Positions 3,632-5,842 of a stretch of DNA of 5,842 nt are shown here, piece by piece. A program made the position numbers and the translations under genes. The DNA is from Clostridiales bacterium (lineage in GTDB: Bacteria > Bacillota > Clostridia > WRLR01). The stretch covers positions 1 to 5,842 of the forward strand of contig JAITSR010000454.1 of the NCBI GenBank assembly GCA_031287655.1, written 5' to 3'. Within the stretch, counting starts at the first letter, position 1. Every line of letters starts with the position of its first letter. The notes beneath the pieces are model-generated. The model was not told where the DNA came from. It saw nothing but the letters and a program-made list of their open reading frames with translations, and did not search any database.

Positions 3632-5190
3632 GCCTCGCCGCCGATCGCACCGAAATCGAAAACAAAACGGCCCCCCCGGCGTTCGACGTCTCCGCGCTGG
3701 GCCTGCAGATTAAGGACGAAGTGCTAAAATTCGTGCTCTCGGCGAAGGTGGACGAATCCGGGCGCGTGTTTCAGGTCGGGGACGGCGTCGCGCGCGTGAT
3801 CGGCCTTGAAAACGCCGTGAGCGGCGAGCTGCTTGAATTTGAGAGCGGCGTGACGGGGATCGCGATGAACCTCGAGACGGACAATATCGCCGTCGTGCTA
3901 CTCGGCAAGGATTCCGGCGTCAACGAGGGCGACTTTGTGATGCGCACCGGGCGCGTCGCGCATATACCGGTCGGCGACGCGCTGCTCGGGCGGGTCGTCA
4001 ACGCACTCGGCGAGCAGATCGACCAAAAGGGCGCGATCCTGACGCCGTTTACGCGCCAGATCGAGCGCACGGCCCCGGGCGTACTCGCGCGAAAAAGCGT
4101 CGACAAGCCCCTTTTGACCGGGATCAAGGCGATCGACGCGATGGTCCCGATCGGGCGCGGCCAGCGCCAGCTGATCATCGGCGACCGGCAGACGGGCAAG
4201 ACCGCGATCGCGATCGACACGATCCTGAACCAGCGCGGTCAGGACGTAAACTGCGTCTACGTCGCGATCGGCCAAAAAAACTCGACGGTCGCCCGGATCG
4301 TGAATATCCTGACGGAGTATGACGCGATGCGCTATACGACGGTCGTCGCCGCGGGGGCCGCCGAGGCCGCGCCGCTCCAGTATCTCGCGCCCTACAGCGG
4401 CTGCGCGGTCGCGGAGTATTGGATGGAGCAGGGAAAAGACGTGCTGATCGTGTTCGACGACCTCTCCAAACACGCGGTCGCGTACCGCGCGATGAGCCTT
4501 CTGATGCAGCGCCCGCCGGGGCGCGAGGCGTATCCCGGTGACGTGTTCTATTTGCACTCGCGGCTCTTGGAGCGCGCGGGGCGGCTGACGGAGGCACACG
4601 GCGGCGGCTCGATTACGGCGCTGCCGATTATAGAGACGCTCGGGGGCGACATGTCCGCCTATATTCCGACGAACGTGATCTCGATCACGGACGGTCAAAT
4701 CTATCTGGAAGCCGAGTCCTTCAACGCCGGAATCCGGCCCGCGATCAATCCGGGGCTCTCCGTTTCGCGCGTCGGGGGCGCGGCGCAGACAAAGGCGATG
4801 AAAAGGATCGCGGCCCCGATCCGCACGGAGCTTGCGCAATACCGCGAGTTGGCGTCTTTCGCGCAGTTCAGCTCCGACTTGGACAAGGACACCCGCGACC
4901 GTCTGCGGCACGGCGAGCGGATCGTCGAGGTATTAAAGCAGCCGCAGTACAAGCCGATCGCGCTCGAGCACGAGATTTTGATCCTGCTCGCCGTGACGCG
5001 CCACCTGACGGACGCGGTGCGCGTCGAGGACATCGCGGACTTCGCGCGGGAGCTCGTCGCTTGGTTCGGTCTATGGCACACGGCGCTGCTCGACGAGCTG
5101 CGGCAGGGCTTCGCGCTCGGCGCGGAGCTCGAGGAAAAGATACTGGCCGAGATCGAGCGCTTCCGAGCGGGGCGGGCGGCAAAAGCATAG
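3628..5190 (+). CDS. atpA: F1Fo ATP synthase subunit alpha
   Basis: The non-catalytic nucleotide-binding subunit of the F1 hexamer, 520 residues. The P-loop GDRQTGKT is at 185-192, Walker B LIVFDDLS at 273-280, and the arginine finger is Arg381 in SVSRVGGAAQTKAMK (E. coli Arg376), which completes the catalytic site on beta. The N-terminal beta-barrel motif VGDGVARVIGL is at 50-60 and the C-terminal helical domain follows from about 390. The N-terminus is about 16 residues longer than E. coli alpha, judged from both the barrel motif and the P-loop; the extra part includes TAPPAFDVSALG, in the region that binds the delta N-terminal domain. ATG 3628 overlaps the atpH stop (ATGA), implying translational coupling. 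AAGGGGG (3608-3614) is 13 nt upstream. A longer in-frame upstream extension overlaps atpH and is not used. Confidence 0.98.
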   Translation: MSLAADRTEIENKTAPPAFDVSALGLQIKDEVLKFVLSAKVDESGRVFQVGDGVARVIGLENAVSGELLEFESGVTGIAMNLETDNIAVVLLGKDSGVNEGDFVMRTGRVAHIPVGDALLGRVVNALGEQIDQKGAILTPFTRQIERTAPGVLARKSVDKPLLTGIKAIDAMVPIGRGQRQLIIGDRQTGKTAIAIDTILNQRGQDVNCVYVAIGQKNSTVARIVNILTEYDAMRYTTVVAAGAAEAAPLQYLAPYSGCAVAEYWMEQGKDVLIVFDDLSKHAVAYRAMSLLMQRPPGREAYPGDVFYLHSRLLERAGRLTEAHGGGSITALPIIETLGGDMSAYIPTNVISITDGQIYLEAESFNAGIRPAINPGLSVSRVGGAAQTKAMKRIAAPIRTELAQYRELASFAQFSSDLDKDTRDRLRHGERIVEVLKQPQYKPIALEHEILILLAVTRHLTDAVRVEDIADFARELVAWFGLWHTALLDELRQGFALGAELEEKILAEIERFRAGRAAKA

Positions 5191-5204
5191 AGACGGCGGG
5201 GCAT

Positions 5205-5842
5205 ATGGAGTCTATTCAGCAGGTAAAAAACCGAATCGGGAGCATTGCCGGAACGCGCCAGATCACACAGTCGATGCGGCTCGTCTCGACGGCCAAGCTG
5301 CAGCGTGTGCGGGACCGCATGGCGGGCAACCGCGAATTTTACGCGGAGGCCGGGCGGATCGTCCGGGCCGCCGCCGCCGAGCCGGACGCCCGGGGGCATC
5401 GCTTTGTCCGGCTGCGGGAAGCGCCCCGCGCGGCCGGGCTTTCGTGTCTGCTCGTCGTCGGCGGCGACCGCGGGCTGTGCGGCGGGTACACCACGAACGT
5501 ATGCCGCGATGCGCAGGCCCTGATCCGGGAGCTCGGCGCGGTCCGGCTCGTGACGGTTGGGCAGAAGGTGAGGGAGTTTTTTCTGCGGCGCAGGCGTCAG
5601 GAGGGGGTCGCGCGGTCCTTTATGGGGATTTCGGAGACGCCTTTTTTTGAGGACGCGGAGGAAATCGCGGCCTGCGTGCTCGATTGGTTTGAGCGCGGGG
5701 AGATCGACGCGGTCTATCTCGTATACACCCACTTTGAAAATATGCTCTCCCTCCGTCCCGAGCGAAAGCTGCTGCTGCCTCTCGGGGCGGCGGACGCGGA
5801 GACGTTGGCGAATCAGACGGAACCACAAGAGGCGATGAATCA
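5205..5842 (+). CDS. atpG: F1Fo ATP synthase subunit gamma (5' part, cut by right edge)
   Basis: The central shaft that turns inside the alpha3beta3 head. 212 codons are visible of a usual 285-300. The N-terminal coiled-coil helix reads ESIQQVKNRIGSIAGTRQIT, then QSMRLVSTAKLQRVRDRM, equivalent to the MxxIKxRIxSVxNTxxITxAMxMVSAxKL pattern. The next landmark is LLVVGGDRGLCGGYTTNV (near residues 83-100), matching the conserved SDRGLCGGFN motif. Residues about 170-180 (DAVYLVYTHFENM) fit the later core strand. ATG 5205 lies 14 nt after the atpA stop; its ribosome binding site is poor (GGCGGGG at 5195-5201, only 3 nt away), so coupling to atpA is likely. The remaining residues, then beta and epsilon, are expected beyond the window. 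Confidence 0.95.
   Translation, partial: MESIQQVKNRIGSIAGTRQITQSMRLVSTAKLQRVRDRMAGNREFYAEAGRIVRAAAAEPDARGHRFVRLREAPRAAGLSCLLVVGGDRGLCGGYTTNVCRDAQALIRELGAVRLVTVGQKVREFFLRRRRQEGVARSFMGISETPFFEDAEEIAACVLDWFERGEIDAVYLVYTHFENMLSLRPERKLLLPLGAADAETLANQTEPQEAMN

Noticed and set aside
3898..4911. Long minus-strand open frame (337 codons) inside atpA
   Set aside because: It is a shadow frame produced by G+C-rich codon use of atpA; the protein is Arg-rich, has no family features and no start signal. The same applies to the minus-strand frame at 4701-5828 opposite atpA and atpG.
1..5842. tRNA, rRNA, CRISPR array or riboswitch
   Set aside because: I found no cloverleaf, no rRNA-like sequence, no regularly spaced repeats and no known riboswitch core. 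The only direct repeats are the two-copy 51-bp unit, the 21-bp tandem unit and the short atpH repeats.

Overview
The window is the promoter-proximal part of an F1Fo ATP synthase operon (atpB-E-F-H-A-G, plus strand) joined to a short accessory region of nuclease and toxin-antitoxin remnants. Shine-Dalgarno sites of the AAGGAG/GGGAGGG type, sigma-A-like promoters, an Rpn-family gene, a DUF1016/YhcG fragment and a YefM/YoeB-type module suggest an anaerobic Firmicute, probably of clostridial type. The atp genes are G+C-rich. The toxin-antitoxin segment and its surroundings are clearly A+T-rich, which suggests acquisition. No species can be named from this sequence.

Layout: 1-174 (minus) is the 5' part of an Rpn-family (PD-(D/E)XK) gene that runs off the left edge, with its own ribosome binding site and a candidate promoter. 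Positions 254-442 (minus) hold a 62-residue remnant of a DUF1016/YhcG-type nuclease. Positions 494-544 and 1162-1212 are two copies of a 51-bp direct repeat (49/51 identical). They bracket a strong promoter (545-573), an intact Phd/YefM-type antitoxin (610-876) and a YoeB-type toxin that has lost its centre (883-1002). Positions 1003-1160 hold no recognisable gene. The second repeat copy leads straight into the atp promoter (-10 TATAAT at 1224-1229).

From 1283 onward the genes are close-packed: a subunit (GTG start), c subunit, b subunit, delta, alpha (4-nt ATGA overlap with delta) and gamma (cut by the right edge). Beta and epsilon would be expected just beyond. a and c form the ion channel and rotor, b and delta the peripheral stalk, alpha part of the catalytic head, and gamma the central shaft. 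The c subunit carries the ligand set associated with Na+-binding rotor rings (Gln29, Val60, Glu62, Thr63, Tyr67), so a Na+-coupled enzyme is the better guess.

The main oddities are as follows. (1) The toxin-antitoxin module has a gutted toxin, is flanked by a direct repeat, and points without a visible terminator into a housekeeping operon. (2) Three subunits are altered where they meet at the top of the peripheral stalk: delta has a low-complexity stretch of about 75 residues inside its N-terminal domain, b has a Gly/Asp/Glu-rich C-terminal tail, and alpha has an N-terminal extension. (3) A 21-bp tandem duplication spans the atpB stop codon.
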